The notes under the pieces are model-generated. The model was not told the DNA's origin. It saw only the letters and a list, made by a program, of their open reading frames with translations, and ran no database searches. Positions 37,129-45,846 of a DNA stretch of 64,000 bases are shown in pieces. Source of the stretch: Streptomyces roseofulvus (GTDB taxonomy: Bacteria > Actinomycetota > Actinomycetes > Streptomycetales > Streptomycetaceae); assembly GCF_039534915.1 (NCBI RefSeq), contig NZ_BAAAWE010000001.1:5828001-5892000 (forward strand), read 5' to 3'. The position numbers and the translations under genes are program-made. Position 1 is the stretch's first letter. The number at the start of each line of letters is the position of its first letter.

Positions 37129-38009
37129 CGCCCCACCCCCAGCCTCGGGTTGAGCACGGATTCGACGGCCCGGCCGCAGAGCGTGAAGGCGAGCGCGACC
37201 AGCGCGATCGCGATCCCGGGCGGGGCCAGGTACCACCAGTGCCCGGAGGAGACCGCGCCGGCCTCGCGGGCGTCCTGGAGCATGCCGCCCCAGGAGACGA
37301 CCGTCGGGTCGCCGAGGCCGAGGAAGGCGAGGGTGGCCTCGGTGAGGATGGCGGTGGAGATGCCGAGGGTGGTCTGGGCGAGCACCAGCGGCATCACGTT
37401 CGGCAGCACGTGCCGGGCCATGACGTGCCGGTGGCCGCCGCCGAGCGCGGTCGCGCGCTCGATGTACGGGCGGGACTCGACGGCGATCGTCTGCGCCCGC
37501 ACCAGCCGGGCGGTGGTCGGCCAGGAGGTGACGCCGATGGCGAGCACCACCGTCCACATCGACCGGGACATCACGGTGGCGAGCACGATCGCCAGGACCA
37601 GCGTCGGCATCACCAGGAACCAGTCGGTGATCCGCATGACGACCGTGGAGAGCCAGCCGCCGTAGTGGCCGGCGAGGACCCCGACGAGGGTGCCGATGGC
37701 GACCGACAGGGTCGCCGCGAGCAGCCCGACGAGCAGGGAGATCCGCGCGCCCCAGATCAGCAGGCCGAGCAGGGAGCGCCCGAACTGGTCGGTGCCGAGC
37801 GGGAACTCGGCGCTCGGCGACTCCAGGGCCGTACCGGGCGCGTTCGTCACCGACTGCACGTCGGCGCCGACCGTCCACGGGGCGGTCAGCGCGAGCAGCG
37901 CGATCAGGGCGAGGCCGGCCAGCCCGTACAGGCCCGCCCGGTGGGTCCGGTACGTCTTCCAGAAGCGCGCCGCGGAGCCCTTGCGGCGCTCCCATGCGAG
38001 AGAGGTCAT
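37125..38009 (-). CDS. ABC transporter permease, OppC/DppC type
   Basis: A 294-residue inner-membrane permease with about six helices. The N-terminal OppC motif region (WKTYRTHRAGLYGLAGLALI) and the cytoplasmic EAA loop (ERATALGGGHRHVMARHVLPNVMP) are recognisable; FPLGTDQFGRSLL is the standard OppC signature. Start ATG 38009 overlaps the stop of the OppB-type gene by ATGA. Confidence 0.93.
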   Translation of the reverse strand: MTSLAWERRKGSAARFWKTYRTHRAGLYGLAGLALIALLALTAPWTVGADVQSVTNAPGTALESPSAEFPLGTDQFGRSLLGLLIWGARISLLVGLLAATLSVAIGTLVGVLAGHYGGWLSTVVMRITDWFLVMPTLVLAIVLATVMSRSMWTVVLAIGVTSWPTTARLVRAQTIAVESRPYIERATALGGGHRHVMARHVLPNVMPLVLAQTTLGISTAILTEATLAFLGLGDPTVVSWGGMLQDAREAGAVSSGHWWYLAPPGIAIALVALAFTLCGRAVESVLNPRLGVGR

Positions 38010-39067
38010 CGGCCCACCCGGGGGTCGAGCAGCGGATAGAGCAGGTCGGCCAGGAGGTTCATCAGGATCATCGCTCCGGCGAAGACGACGAACAGGCCCT
38101 GCACGAGCGGCAGATCGGGCACGCTGAGCGCCTGGTAGAAGAGGCCGCCGAGCCCCGGCCAGGAGAAGACGGTCTCCACCAGGATGGAACCGGCCGCCAC
38201 GTGACCCAGGTTGATGAAGACCATGGTGACGGTCGGCAGCAGCGCGTTGGGCACCGCGTGCCGGCGGCGCACCTCGTCGTCCTTGAGCCCCTTGGCCCGG
38301 GCGGTCGTCAGATAGTCGCCGCCCATCTCGTCGAGGAGCGAGGACCGCATCACGAGCAGGGTCTGCGCGTACCCGACGGCGACCAGCGTCACGACGGGCA
38401 GCACCAGGTGGTGGGCGACGTCGAGGACGTACGCGAAGCCGGTCTCGCCGGTCCCGGACTCCATGCCGCCGGTCGGGAAGAGCCCCGGGATCGGTCCCAT
38501 CCCCACTGAGAACACGATGATGAGGAGCAGCCCGAGCCAGAACGACGGCACCGACCACAGGGTGAGCGCGAGGCCGGTGTTCACCCGGTCGCCGAGGCCG
38601 CCGTGCCGCCACGCCGAGCGGGTGCCGAGCCACAGCCCGAGCGCCGAGTAGAGGACCACGGCGACCCCGGTGAGCAGCAGGGTCGCGGGCAGCTTCGCCG
38701 CGATCAGCTCGCCGACCGGGGCGCGGAACTGGAAGGAGGTGCCGAGGTCGCCGCCGAGCGCCTTGGCGCAGTAGTCGGCGAACTGCTGCCACAGCGGCAG
38801 GTCGAGACCGAACTGGCGGCGCAGGGTGGCCAGTTGCTCGGCCGAGGTGGGGATGCCGTGGGTCATCGCCTTCACCGGGTCACCGGGGATGATCCGGAAC
38901 AGGAAGAAGCTGGTGACCAGGACGGCGAAGAGGGAGACGAGCGCGCCGCCCAGCTTCCCCGCCGCGTGGCGGAGGTAGCCGGAGGCGACGCCGGTGCGGG
39001 GTGCGCCGTCCGTGGCGCGGGCCTCCTCGGCCCGCGCCACGCCGGCGGGGGTGCTTGCCGTCGTCAT
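38006..39067 (-). CDS. ABC transporter permease, OppB/DppB type
   Basis: A 353-residue permease, start ATG 39067. The signature FFLFRIIPGDPVKAM near the first helix, RRQFGLDLPLWQQF, and the EAA loop (TTARAKGLKDDEVRRRHAVPNALLP) mark the OppB family. A hydrophilic Ala-rich N-terminal tail of about 30 residues precedes the first helix. Only 2 bases separate it from the binding-protein stop. Confidence 0.93.
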   Translation of the reverse strand: MTTASTPAGVARAEEARATDGAPRTGVASGYLRHAAGKLGGALVSLFAVLVTSFFLFRIIPGDPVKAMTHGIPTSAEQLATLRRQFGLDLPLWQQFADYCAKALGGDLGTSFQFRAPVGELIAAKLPATLLLTGVAVVLYSALGLWLGTRSAWRHGGLGDRVNTGLALTLWSVPSFWLGLLLIIVFSVGMGPIPGLFPTGGMESGTGETGFAYVLDVAHHLVLPVVTLVAVGYAQTLLVMRSSLLDEMGGDYLTTARAKGLKDDEVRRRHAVPNALLPTVTMVFINLGHVAAGSILVETVFSWPGLGGLFYQALSVPDLPLVQGLFVVFAGAMILMNLLADLLYPLLDPRVGR

Positions 39068-39069
39068 CG

Positions 39070-40935
39070 CTACTCGCGGTCGTCGGCGGTGGCGCGCCGG
39101 CGCATCCGGAAGAGCAGGAGTCCGCCGGCGACGACGACCGCGGCCGCGCCGATCCCGATCACGATCCCGGTCGAGGACGAGCCGGAGCCGTCCCCCGACC
39201 CGGACGCGGAGGCGGCGGGGACGGCCGACCACCAGCTCCAGTAGCCGTCCTGTCCCCACAGGTTCCCGGCGGCCTCGGGCATGGTGGTGATCGACGCGAT
39301 CTGGTCGGTGCGGTACGCCTCCAGGGCGTTGGGGTAGGCCATGATGTTCATGTACCCCGTGTCGTACAGCCGGGACTGCATCCGCTTGACCAGGTCCGCC
39401 CGCTTGGCGGTGTCGTATTCCACCGCCTGCTGCGCGTAGAGGGCGTCGAACTCCTTGTCGCAGATGAAGTTGTCGGTGGCGCCGGTGTCCTTCGGGGTGG
39501 CCGGGAGGGTGCCGCAGGTGTGGATGGAGAGGACGTAGTCCGGGTCGGGGTTGACCGACCAGCCGTCGAAGGCGAGGTCGTAGTCGCCCTTGACCCAGGG
39601 GTCGGAGACGCTGTCCAGGCACTCGACGGTCAGACCGATGCCGAGCCCGCCCCACCACTCCTGGAGGTACTTGGCGACCGCCTTGTCGTTGGGGTCGGTG
39701 GCGTGGCAGAGGATCCGGAAGGTCAGCGGCTTGCCGTCCTTGCCGAGCCGCTTCCCCTCGCCGTTCTTCTCGTACCCGGCGGCGGTGAGCACCTTGTCGG
39801 CCTCGGCCGGGTCGTAGCCGCGCTTCTGGTCGGGGGCGGGCTTCCAGAAGTACGAGCCGAAGCGCGGCGGGATGTATCCCTCGCCCTCGACGGCGTGCCC
39901 CTGGAAGACCTTCTCGACGAGGGTGGCGCGGTCGACGGCGAGGAAGAGCGCCTTGCGGACGGCCGGGTCGAGGAGGGCCGGGTGGCCGTTGCCGAAGGTC
40001 CTGCCGTTCTTGGCGCGGGCGCCGGGGTTGGTGGCGAGCGCGTAGAAGCGGCGCCCGGGGGCGTCGTTGACCTTGATGTCCTTCTGCGTCTTCAGGGCAG
40101 CGGCCTGAGCGGGCGTCAGGTTCGGGACGAAGGACACCTCGCCCTTCTGGAGGGCGGCGACGGCCGCGTCCCCGTCCTTGTAGTACTTGAAGACCAGCTC
40201 GTCGAACTTGGGCGCGCCCCGCCAGAACGTCTTGTTCGGCTTGAGCTTGATGTACTGGTCGACCTTGAAGTCCGTGATGACGAAGGGGCCGTTGCCGACG
40301 ATCGGGAACTGCTGGTCGTTGTTGAACTTGGAGAAGTCGCCGACCTTCTCCCACACGTGCTTGGGCACGATCGGCACGTCGAGCGCGGTCATCGTCGCCT
40401 GCGGCTTCTTCAGCCTGATGACGAGGGTGCGCGGATCGGGGGCGGTGACCTCGGCGAAGTTGGCCGTGAAACTGCCGTTGGCGGTGGCCGCGTTCGGGTC
40501 GGTCATCATCTTGTTGAAGGTCCAGGCCGCGTCCTCGGCGGTGGCCGGCTTCCCGTCGGACCAGGTGGAGTCCTCGCGGATCTTGTACGTCCACGTCAGC
40601 TTGTCCGCCGAGGCGGACCACTCGGTGGCGAAGGCGGGGACGGTTCTGGCGTCCTTCGGGTCGTAGTTGGTGAGGTATTCGTACGCCAGCCGGTGGATGC
40701 TGGTCGAGGTGAGCTTCTGCGCCAGGAACGGGCTCAGCGAGTCGATGCTCTGCGAGACGGCCACCGTGAGCGTCGTACCGCCGGACTTCTCGTCCTCGGC
40801 GGCGGCGGGGGTGGCGGGGAGGGCCGCGAGCGAGGCGGTGGCGAGGCCGGCGGCGAGCAGCAGACGGGCGGCCCGGTGGGGCGGGTGCGGCCGGCGGGGG
40901 AGTGGACGGGATGGAACCTTCGTGACCATGACCAT
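39070..40935 (-). CDS. ABC transporter substrate-binding protein, family 5, with C-terminal membrane anchor
   Basis: A 621-residue extracellular binding protein of the peptide/nickel type. Start ATG 40935 has GAGGT 8 bases upstream; ATG 40929 is an alternative. Residues 1-46 form a Sec signal peptide ending PATPAAA, with no lipobox Cys. The SBP_bac_5 fold is clear (DSLSPFLAQ, WTYKIREDSTWSDGKP, VPKHVWEKV, NGPFVITD, NPDPDYVL). Unusually, residues about 590-612 form a membrane helix (IVIGIGAAAVVVAGGLLLF) after a Ser/Gly linker, followed by RMRRR, so the protein is held by its C-terminus. First gene of the operon; ligand not predictable. Confidence 0.92.
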   Translation of the reverse strand: MVMVTKVPSRPLPRRPHPPHRAARLLLAAGLATASLAALPATPAAAEDEKSGGTTLTVAVSQSIDSLSPFLAQKLTSTSIHRLAYEYLTNYDPKDARTVPAFATEWSASADKLTWTYKIREDSTWSDGKPATAEDAAWTFNKMMTDPNAATANGSFTANFAEVTAPDPRTLVIRLKKPQATMTALDVPIVPKHVWEKVGDFSKFNNDQQFPIVGNGPFVITDFKVDQYIKLKPNKTFWRGAPKFDELVFKYYKDGDAAVAALQKGEVSFVPNLTPAQAAALKTQKDIKVNDAPGRRFYALATNPGARAKNGRTFGNGHPALLDPAVRKALFLAVDRATLVEKVFQGHAVEGEGYIPPRFGSYFWKPAPDQKRGYDPAEADKVLTAAGYEKNGEGKRLGKDGKPLTFRILCHATDPNDKAVAKYLQEWWGGLGIGLTVECLDSVSDPWVKGDYDLAFDGWSVNPDPDYVLSIHTCGTLPATPKDTGATDNFICDKEFDALYAQQAVEYDTAKRADLVKRMQSRLYDTGYMNIMAYPNALEAYRTDQIASITTMPEAAGNLWGQDGYWSWWSAVPAASASGSGDGSGSSSTGIVIGIGAAAVVVAGGLLLFRMRRRATADDRE

Positions 40936-40986
40936 GGGACGTGACCTCGCGTCGGGGGATCTGTCGTGGAGTCGTGGATCTTGGGC

Positions 40987-40994
40987 TGACGTCA
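40987..40994. promoter_or_regulatory. TGACGTCA palindrome near the transporter operon start site
   Basis: An 8-bp perfect palindrome lies about 5-12 bases downstream of the transcription start predicted from the promoter at 41006-41035. It may be an operator. Confidence 0.3.
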
Positions 40995-41005
40995 AGTGAA
41001 GCGAA

Positions 41006-41035
41006 GATGTATCAGCGGTGGTCTGCCGTCGTCAA
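41006..41035 (-). promoter_or_regulatory. Promoter of the peptide-type ABC transporter operon
   Basis: On the minus strand TTGACG (41035-41030) is followed after 18 bases by TACATC (41011-41006), a good match to the sigma-70-like Streptomyces consensus. It lies about 70 bases upstream of the binding-protein start and just after the terminator of the preceding minus-strand gene. Confidence 0.6.
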
Positions 41036-41074
41036 CGATGACTCAAACCCCGTGTGGGCTGCGGGAATGCAAGA

Positions 41075-41106
41075 AGGCTCCGTACCGGTGACCCGGTACG
41101 GAGCCT
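41075..41106 (-). terminator. Terminator after the EspI-like gene
   Basis: A perfect 13-bp stem, AGGCTCCGTACCG (41075-41087) with CGGTACGGAGCCT (41094-41106), and 6-base loop. Reading the minus strand it is followed by TCTTGCATT. It lies 23 bases after the stop at 41130. Confidence 0.8.
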
Positions 41107-41129
41107 CATTGGTCTACTCCTGTGACGCC

Positions 41130-44100
41130 CTACTGCTGAGGGGCTGGCGGCGCCTGCGGAGGCGTCTGCGGCGGGGCCTGCGGAGGGAGCGGCTGCCCGA
41201 ACGGCTGACCCGGCCCGGGCTGCTGCCCGTACGGCTGCGCGGGCTGCCCCGGCTGACCCGGCTGGCCGGAAGTCGACGCCGGCGGATACGGCTGCCCGCC
41301 GTACGGCTGTCCGGGATATCCCGCTTGACCCGGCATCGGCTCACCGGGCTGACCGGGCATCGGCTGACCCGGCATCGGCTGGCCCGGCTGGGGGTACGGC
41401 TGCGACTGGCCCTGCGGCGGGTACGGCTGCCCGGGCGCGGGCTGACCGGGGGCGTACGAGCCGGGCACGGGCTGCCCCGGGTACGGCTGGCCCGGCGCGG
41501 GCGGAGCGCCGTACGGCTGGCCCGGCGCGGGCTGACCCGGCTGGCCGGGCTGCCCGGGCGCCGGCTGGCCGGGGCCGTACGGGCCGGGGGCGTACTGGCC
41601 CGGCATCGGCGGCGCCATGTGCGGCGGCAGGCCGCCCTGGCCGTCGCCGGTCCACAGGCCCTGCGCCTGCTGCGCCCGCGCGAAGTCCTCGGCCACCATC
41701 GCCGAGAGGTCGAAGTACGCCTCCCGGGTCTTCGGCCGCATCATGTCGAGGTCCACCTCGGCGCCGGCCGCCAGGTGCTCGTCGAAGGGCACCACGATCA
41801 CGCCGCGGCACCGGGTGCGGAAGTGCTGCACGATGTCCTCGACCTTGATCATCTTGCCGGTCTCGCGGACCCCCGAGATGACCGTGATCGAGCGCTGCAC
41901 CAGATCCGCGTACCCGTGCGCCGACAGCCAGTCCAGCGTCGTCGAGGCGCTGGAGGCGCCGTCCACGGACGGCGTCGAGATGATGATCAGCTGGTCGGCC
42001 AGGTCGAGCACCCCGCGCATGGCGCTGTACAGCAGACCCGTGCCGGAGTCGGTGAGGATCACCGGGTACTGCTTGCCGAGGACGTCGATCGCCCGCCGGT
42101 AGTCCTCGTCGTTGAAGGTCGTCGAGACGGCCGGGTCCACGTCGTTGGCGATGATCTCCAGGCCGGACGGCGCCTGCGAGGTGAACCGGCGGATGTCCAT
42201 GTACGAGTGGAGGTACGGGATCGCCTGCACCAGGTCGCGGATGGTCGCCCCGGTCTCCCGCCGCACCCGGCGGCCCAGCGTGCCGGCGTCCGGGTTGGCG
42301 TCGATCGCCAGGATCTTGTCCTGCCGCTCGATGGCCAGGGTCGCGCCCAGCGCGGTGGTCGTCGTGGTCTTGCCGACGCCGCCCTTGAGCGAGATGACCG
42401 CGATCCGGTAGCAGGACAGCACGGGCGTGCGGATCAGGTCCAGCTTCCGCTGCCGCTCCTGCTCCTCCTTCTTGCCGCCCAGCTTGAACCGCGAGGCCGC
42501 GCCCGGGTTCCGGCTCGACTTCGCCTTCTGCTTGTTGTTGCGCAGGAGCCGGTCGGAGGAGAGCTCGACGGCCGCCGTGTAGCCCAGCGGGGCACCCGGC
42601 ACCGACCGCTCGCGCTGGTCGTGCGTGACCGCCTGCGGCCAGGCCGCCCCGGTCCGCGGGTCCACGCCGCCCGGCGGGTACCCGTACCCCTCCGGACCCT
42701 GCGGCGGCAGCTCACCGGGCGCGCCCGGAGCCTGCGGGTATCCGTAACCGCCCTGTGCCTGCGGCGGGAGACCGTACCCGGCGGGGGGCTGCTCCGCGCC
42801 GGGCGCCGGCGGCTGCGGCTGGGGCTGCCGGCCGGGGTGCGGATAGCCGTAACCGGCCTGCGCCTGCGGCGGGTAGCCGTACCCGGCGGGCGCCTGCGGG
42901 GGCTGACCGGGGGCGCCCGGCCCCTGCGGGTAGCCGTACCCACCCTGCGGCGGTACGGCTCCGGGCGCGCCGGCCACCGGCTGCCCGGGCCACTGCGGCG
43001 CGGGCTGCGGGGCCTGAGCGGGCTGCGGCTGCTGCGGAGGCTGCTGGGCCTCGGGGGAGGCGGGCGGGAACTCCGGCGGCAGTGGCGGCAGCGCTCCGGG
43101 TGCGGCCGCCGGGGCGCCCTCGGCGGGCAGCGGGGCGGCGGGCGGGAGCGCGGCGGGGACGGCGTCGGCGGCCCCGGCGGTCCCGGCCTCGGAATCGGTC
43201 GCGGTCTCCGTCTCGGTCGCGGATGCGGTCTCGGCGGCGGGGGCGTCGGCCGGGTCCTCCTGGACCTCGGCCTCCACGTCGTCCTCGGGCTCCGTCTCGT
43301 CCTCGGTGCCGGTCTCCGCCTCGGCCTCGGCGCGGGCTTCGGACTCGGTCTCGTCCTGATCCCCGGCGGGGGCCGGGCCGGACTCCCCGTCCGGCTCGGC
43401 GTCAGCCGCCGTCTCCTCGGCGTCCGCACGCGGATCCGGCTCGGCCGGGGCGCCGGCCTCCGGCTCGGTGGCCGGCTCGTCCTCGGCGGGCGCCGGGGGC
43501 ACGTCGGCGCGGGCCAGCCCCGCGGCCTCGGGGGAGCCCGGCAGGGGTTCGGCGGCCGGCGCGGGGGCGGCCGGCTGCGCGGCCGCTTCCGGCTGCAGCG
43601 AGGCGGGGTTGAAGCGCACGGTGGCGCCGCTCTCCACCTCACCGCCACCGAAAGGCGCGCCGGGGGCGGGAGCGGGAGCGGGAGCCGGGTAGGCCGGGGG
43701 CGCGGCGGGCGTGCCGGCCCCGGGCCCGTACGCCCCGTACGGGCCCGGCGCGGGAGCCTGCTGACCGGGGATCGGACCCGGGACCTGGCCGGCGGCCTGT
43801 CCGGGGTACGGCCCGGGCGCCTGGACCGGCGCGGGCGCCGGGTAGCCGGGAGGCGTGCCGGGGGCGCCGGGCTCGGAGCCGTACGCCCCGTAGGGTCCGG
43901 GTGCGGGGGGCTGCCCGCCGGGGACCTGCCCGGGCGCGGGCGGCGGCGGGGTGGGCGTCCAGCCCTGCTGGAAGCCGGCCGGGGGCACCCCGGGCACCGG
44001 GACCGGCGCACCCGTCGGCGGCGGGGGAGTCGCACCGGCGCCCCCCGGACCGCCCGGCGCGTTCTGCGTGTACCAGGCCGGCGGGGTGTAGTCGATGGTG

Positions 44101-44189
44101 AACTCACCCGTCATCTCGGCGGGATCCGCGTCGGACTCGTCGGCGGGCACGTTCCAGCCCCCGCGGATGTCGTCGCGATCGCCGTTCAC
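41130..44189 (-). CDS. MinD/ParA-type ATPase with long proline-rich regions, EspI-like
   Basis: A 1019-residue protein, GTG 44189 with GGAGG 4 bases upstream. Residues 1 to about 560 are low-complexity, rich in Pro, Gly, Ala, Gln and Glu. Residues about 590-860 are a MinD/ParA ATPase: ISLKGGVGKTTTT with the deviant Walker A (602-609), AIDANPDAGTLGRR, ILTDSGTGLLYSAM and IISTPSVDGA. The tail carries PGQPMPGQP-type repeats and ends Gln/Pro-rich. EspI of the mycobacterial ESX-1 locus has the same layout (Pro-rich region plus MinD-like domain), so a regulatory or positioning ATPase of the type VII system is likely. It is the leftmost gene of the ESX block. Confidence 0.85.
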   Translation of the reverse strand: MNGDRDDIRGGWNVPADESDADPAEMTGEFTIDYTPPAWYTQNAPGGPGGAGATPPPPTGAPVPVPGVPPAGFQQGWTPTPPPPAPGQVPGGQPPAPGPYGAYGSEPGAPGTPPGYPAPAPVQAPGPYPGQAAGQVPGPIPGQQAPAPGPYGAYGPGAGTPAAPPAYPAPAPAPAPGAPFGGGEVESGATVRFNPASLQPEAAAQPAAPAPAAEPLPGSPEAAGLARADVPPAPAEDEPATEPEAGAPAEPDPRADAEETAADAEPDGESGPAPAGDQDETESEARAEAEAETGTEDETEPEDDVEAEVQEDPADAPAAETASATETETATDSEAGTAGAADAVPAALPPAAPLPAEGAPAAAPGALPPLPPEFPPASPEAQQPPQQPQPAQAPQPAPQWPGQPVAGAPGAVPPQGGYGYPQGPGAPGQPPQAPAGYGYPPQAQAGYGYPHPGRQPQPQPPAPGAEQPPAGYGLPPQAQGGYGYPQAPGAPGELPPQGPEGYGYPPGGVDPRTGAAWPQAVTHDQRERSVPGAPLGYTAAVELSSDRLLRNNKQKAKSSRNPGAASRFKLGGKKEEQERQRKLDLIRTPVLSCYRIAVISLKGGVGKTTTTTALGATLAIERQDKILAIDANPDAGTLGRRVRRETGATIRDLVQAIPYLHSYMDIRRFTSQAPSGLEIIANDVDPAVSTTFNDEDYRRAIDVLGKQYPVILTDSGTGLLYSAMRGVLDLADQLIIISTPSVDGASSASTTLDWLSAHGYADLVQRSITVISGVRETGKMIKVEDIVQHFRTRCRGVIVVPFDEHLAAGAEVDLDMMRPKTREAYFDLSAMVAEDFARAQQAQGLWTGDGQGGLPPHMAPPMPGQYAPGPYGPGQPAPGQPGQPGQPAPGQPYGAPPAPGQPYPGQPVPGSYAPGQPAPGQPYPPQGQSQPYPQPGQPMPGQPMPGQPGEPMPGQAGYPGQPYGGQPYPPASTSGQPGQPGQPAQPYGQQPGPGQPFGQPLPPQAPPQTPPQAPPAPQQ

Positions 44190-44680
44190 TTTGCCTCCTG
44201 GTGTGGTCGAGCACCCTTGTGCCGTCGTGCGTCGGGGCCACCGTTCACTGCCGATCGGGCCGGCTCTCCCCTCGGACCCGGCGAACGTTCCGAGGGATCC
44301 TCCGCCGCGCCCCCACCCACCCTAAACGTCCGCAACGCCGCCGCGGCAGGCCCGTCCTCTCCCGGACGCCCTCCCTCCGGCCCGGAGCGGGGCCCGGGTG
44401 ACGCCGGTGCGGCGGAGCGTGAGGAAGCAGGGCGGGCGAAACCGTACAAGACGGAGCAACACGGGGGAATTCATACGGTCTTGCCCGCTTCCGTCCGGCC
44501 CGTATCCCCGCCGTACCCCTCCCGTGCACCCCCCGTTCCCCCCGGTCCCCCTCCACCCCACCCGCCCCGACGGTGGCCCGAACGGGTGACGCGACGCGGC
44601 GGGACGTGACACGACAGGACGTGACGCGACGAACCGGCGGCCGCGCACCCCGCTCGGGGCGCCCGACCGCCGGTCCGAGG
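44190..44680. other. Intergenic region upstream of the EspI-like gene
   Basis: No coding region was recognised in this stretch. On the minus strand TAGGGT (44324-44319) may be a -10 element for the EspI-like gene, without a clear -35. A GAACGTTC palindrome lies at 44283-44290. Direct repeats GGACGTGACACGACA (44602-44616) and GGACGTGACGCGACG (44617-44631) lie nearer the DUF397 gene. Confidence 0.4.
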
Positions 44681-44708
44681 CGGCCCCCGCCGCGCTGGGC
44701 GGGGGCCG
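44681..44708 (-). terminator. Terminator after the DUF397 gene
   Basis: An 11-bp stem (44681-44691 with 44698-44708) and 6-base loop begins 6 bases after the minus-strand stop at 44715. Confidence 0.7.
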
Positions 44709-44714
44709 CTCCAC

Positions 44715-44948
44715 TCAGCGCAGGTCGAACTCGCCGTCCCGCGCGCCGAGCACGAACGCCGTCCACTCCGCCTCCGTGTACCGCAGCACCGTGCCGTGGT
44801 CCAGCGAGGAGCGCATGGCGACCGCCCCGCCCGGCAGATGGGCGATCTCGACCCGCTCCTCGTCCGGGCTGGTGCCGGGGGCGCCGATCCACTCGACGTC
44901 CGAGATGTCGAGGGCGTACAACTCGTCCTTCTCCTGCGCGCTCCCCAT
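44715..44948 (-). CDS. DUF397 domain-containing protein
   Basis: A 77-residue protein, ATG 44948 with AAAGGAAG upstream. It matches DUF397 from IEWIGAP-like to AEWTAFVLGARDGEFD (here EWIGAPGTSPDEERVEIAHL, VLRYTEAEWTAFVLGARDGE). DUF397 proteins usually sit beside an XRE-type regulator (WhiJ-like pairs) as small partners; no such regulator lies nearby, so this copy is an orphan within the ESX block. Confidence 0.88.
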   Translation of the reverse strand: MGSAQEKDELYALDISDVEWIGAPGTSPDEERVEIAHLPGGAVAMRSSLDHGTVLRYTEAEWTAFVLGARDGEFDLR

Positions 44949-45126
44949 GGGGCTTCCTTTCGCTCACGGCCTGTCGGCGGACCATGTGTCCCGAGGCGCC
45001 GGGCAGTTGGGCCCGCCCCGCGCCACCAGGAGAAATACTAGGGAAACGGTCCCCGCGCCGGGGCGGCTTCGCCCGATCGCGGACGGCCGCCGGCCCCGCG
45101 CCCGTCCGGAGCACCGGTCCCGAGCG

Positions 45127-45846
45127 TCAGTCCATCCGGCGGGCCGCGCCGAGCAGGCCCGACTCCGCGTCCGTGGCGTTGGTGAGGACCCAGTGCCGCT
45201 CGCCGCCGGCGCACCACAGCGTCACGCCGTCCGCGAGCGTCGGCAGCGCGTCCACCTCGTTCTGCGTCAGTCCCAGGATCCGGCCGGTCTGCTGGGCCTC
45301 CTGCGGCGAGACCCGCTGGATGCCGACGAGCGTGGCCGCGCGCATCAGGCGCGGCGCGACCGGGCTGAGGTACGGCAGCAGGGTCAGCACCGACTGCCAC
45401 GGCGAGGAGACGACCCGCCCGCGCGGCGGCCGCATGCCGCAGTCCCGCACCACCACGGCCGGGCTGCCGACGGTCGCGCCCAGCGGCGGCACCCGGCCCA
45501 CGTCGTGGAGCGTGATGCACTCCAGGCCCGCGCCCGCCGCCTGCGCCAGACCCACCCACGCGTGCGGGCGGCCGGTCTCCACCACGACCCGGGAGCCGGT
45601 GGCGGCCGCGCGCAGCGCCAGCACCTGCGCCGTCCACAGACCGCCGATCAGCAGCACGTCGTACGGCGTCGAGCGGTGGAAGCCCACCAGCTGCGAGCGG
45701 CCCTCGGCGTCCTCGCCGATCACCACGCCGTCGTCGCCCACCGGGAGGGAGAGCGCGCCGAGCTCGGCCGTCGGCACGGTGTGCCCCGCGTGCCGCGGAC
45801 CGAGCAGACCGCGCAGCCCCTTCACCGCTCCGCCGCGGACCGTCAT
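45127..45846 (-). CDS. Conserved ESX-locus protein of unknown function
   Basis: A 239-residue protein, ATG 45846 overlapping the eccE stop (45843-45846). I do not recognise a family. The pattern YDVLLIGGLWTAQVLALRAAATGSRVVVETGRP looks like an alpha/beta segment, with LGLTQNEVDALPTLADGVTLWCAGGERHWVLTNATDAE near the C-terminus. No membrane helix or signal peptide is seen, so a cytoplasmic location is likely. Translational coupling to eccE suggests it binds or assists the EccE subunit. Confidence 0.75.
   Translation of the reverse strand: MTVRGGAVKGLRGLLGPRHAGHTVPTAELGALSLPVGDDGVVIGEDAEGRSQLVGFHRSTPYDVLLIGGLWTAQVLALRAAATGSRVVVETGRPHAWVGLAQAAGAGLECITLHDVGRVPPLGATVGSPAVVVRDCGMRPPRGRVVSSPWQSVLTLLPYLSPVAPRLMRAATLVGIQRVSPQEAQQTGRILGLTQNEVDALPTLADGVTLWCAGGERHWVLTNATDAESGLLGAARRMD

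Noticed and set aside
41180..41600. GC-rich short repeats that might be a CRISPR or structural array
   Set aside because: They are irregular codon repeats for the PGQP tail of the EspI-like protein; no constant repeat with unique spacers exists.
44450..44714. Short + strand frames in the gap before the DUF397 gene
   Set aside because: They have Arg/Pro-rich composition, no Shine-Dalgarno sequence and no motif; they look like mirror frames.
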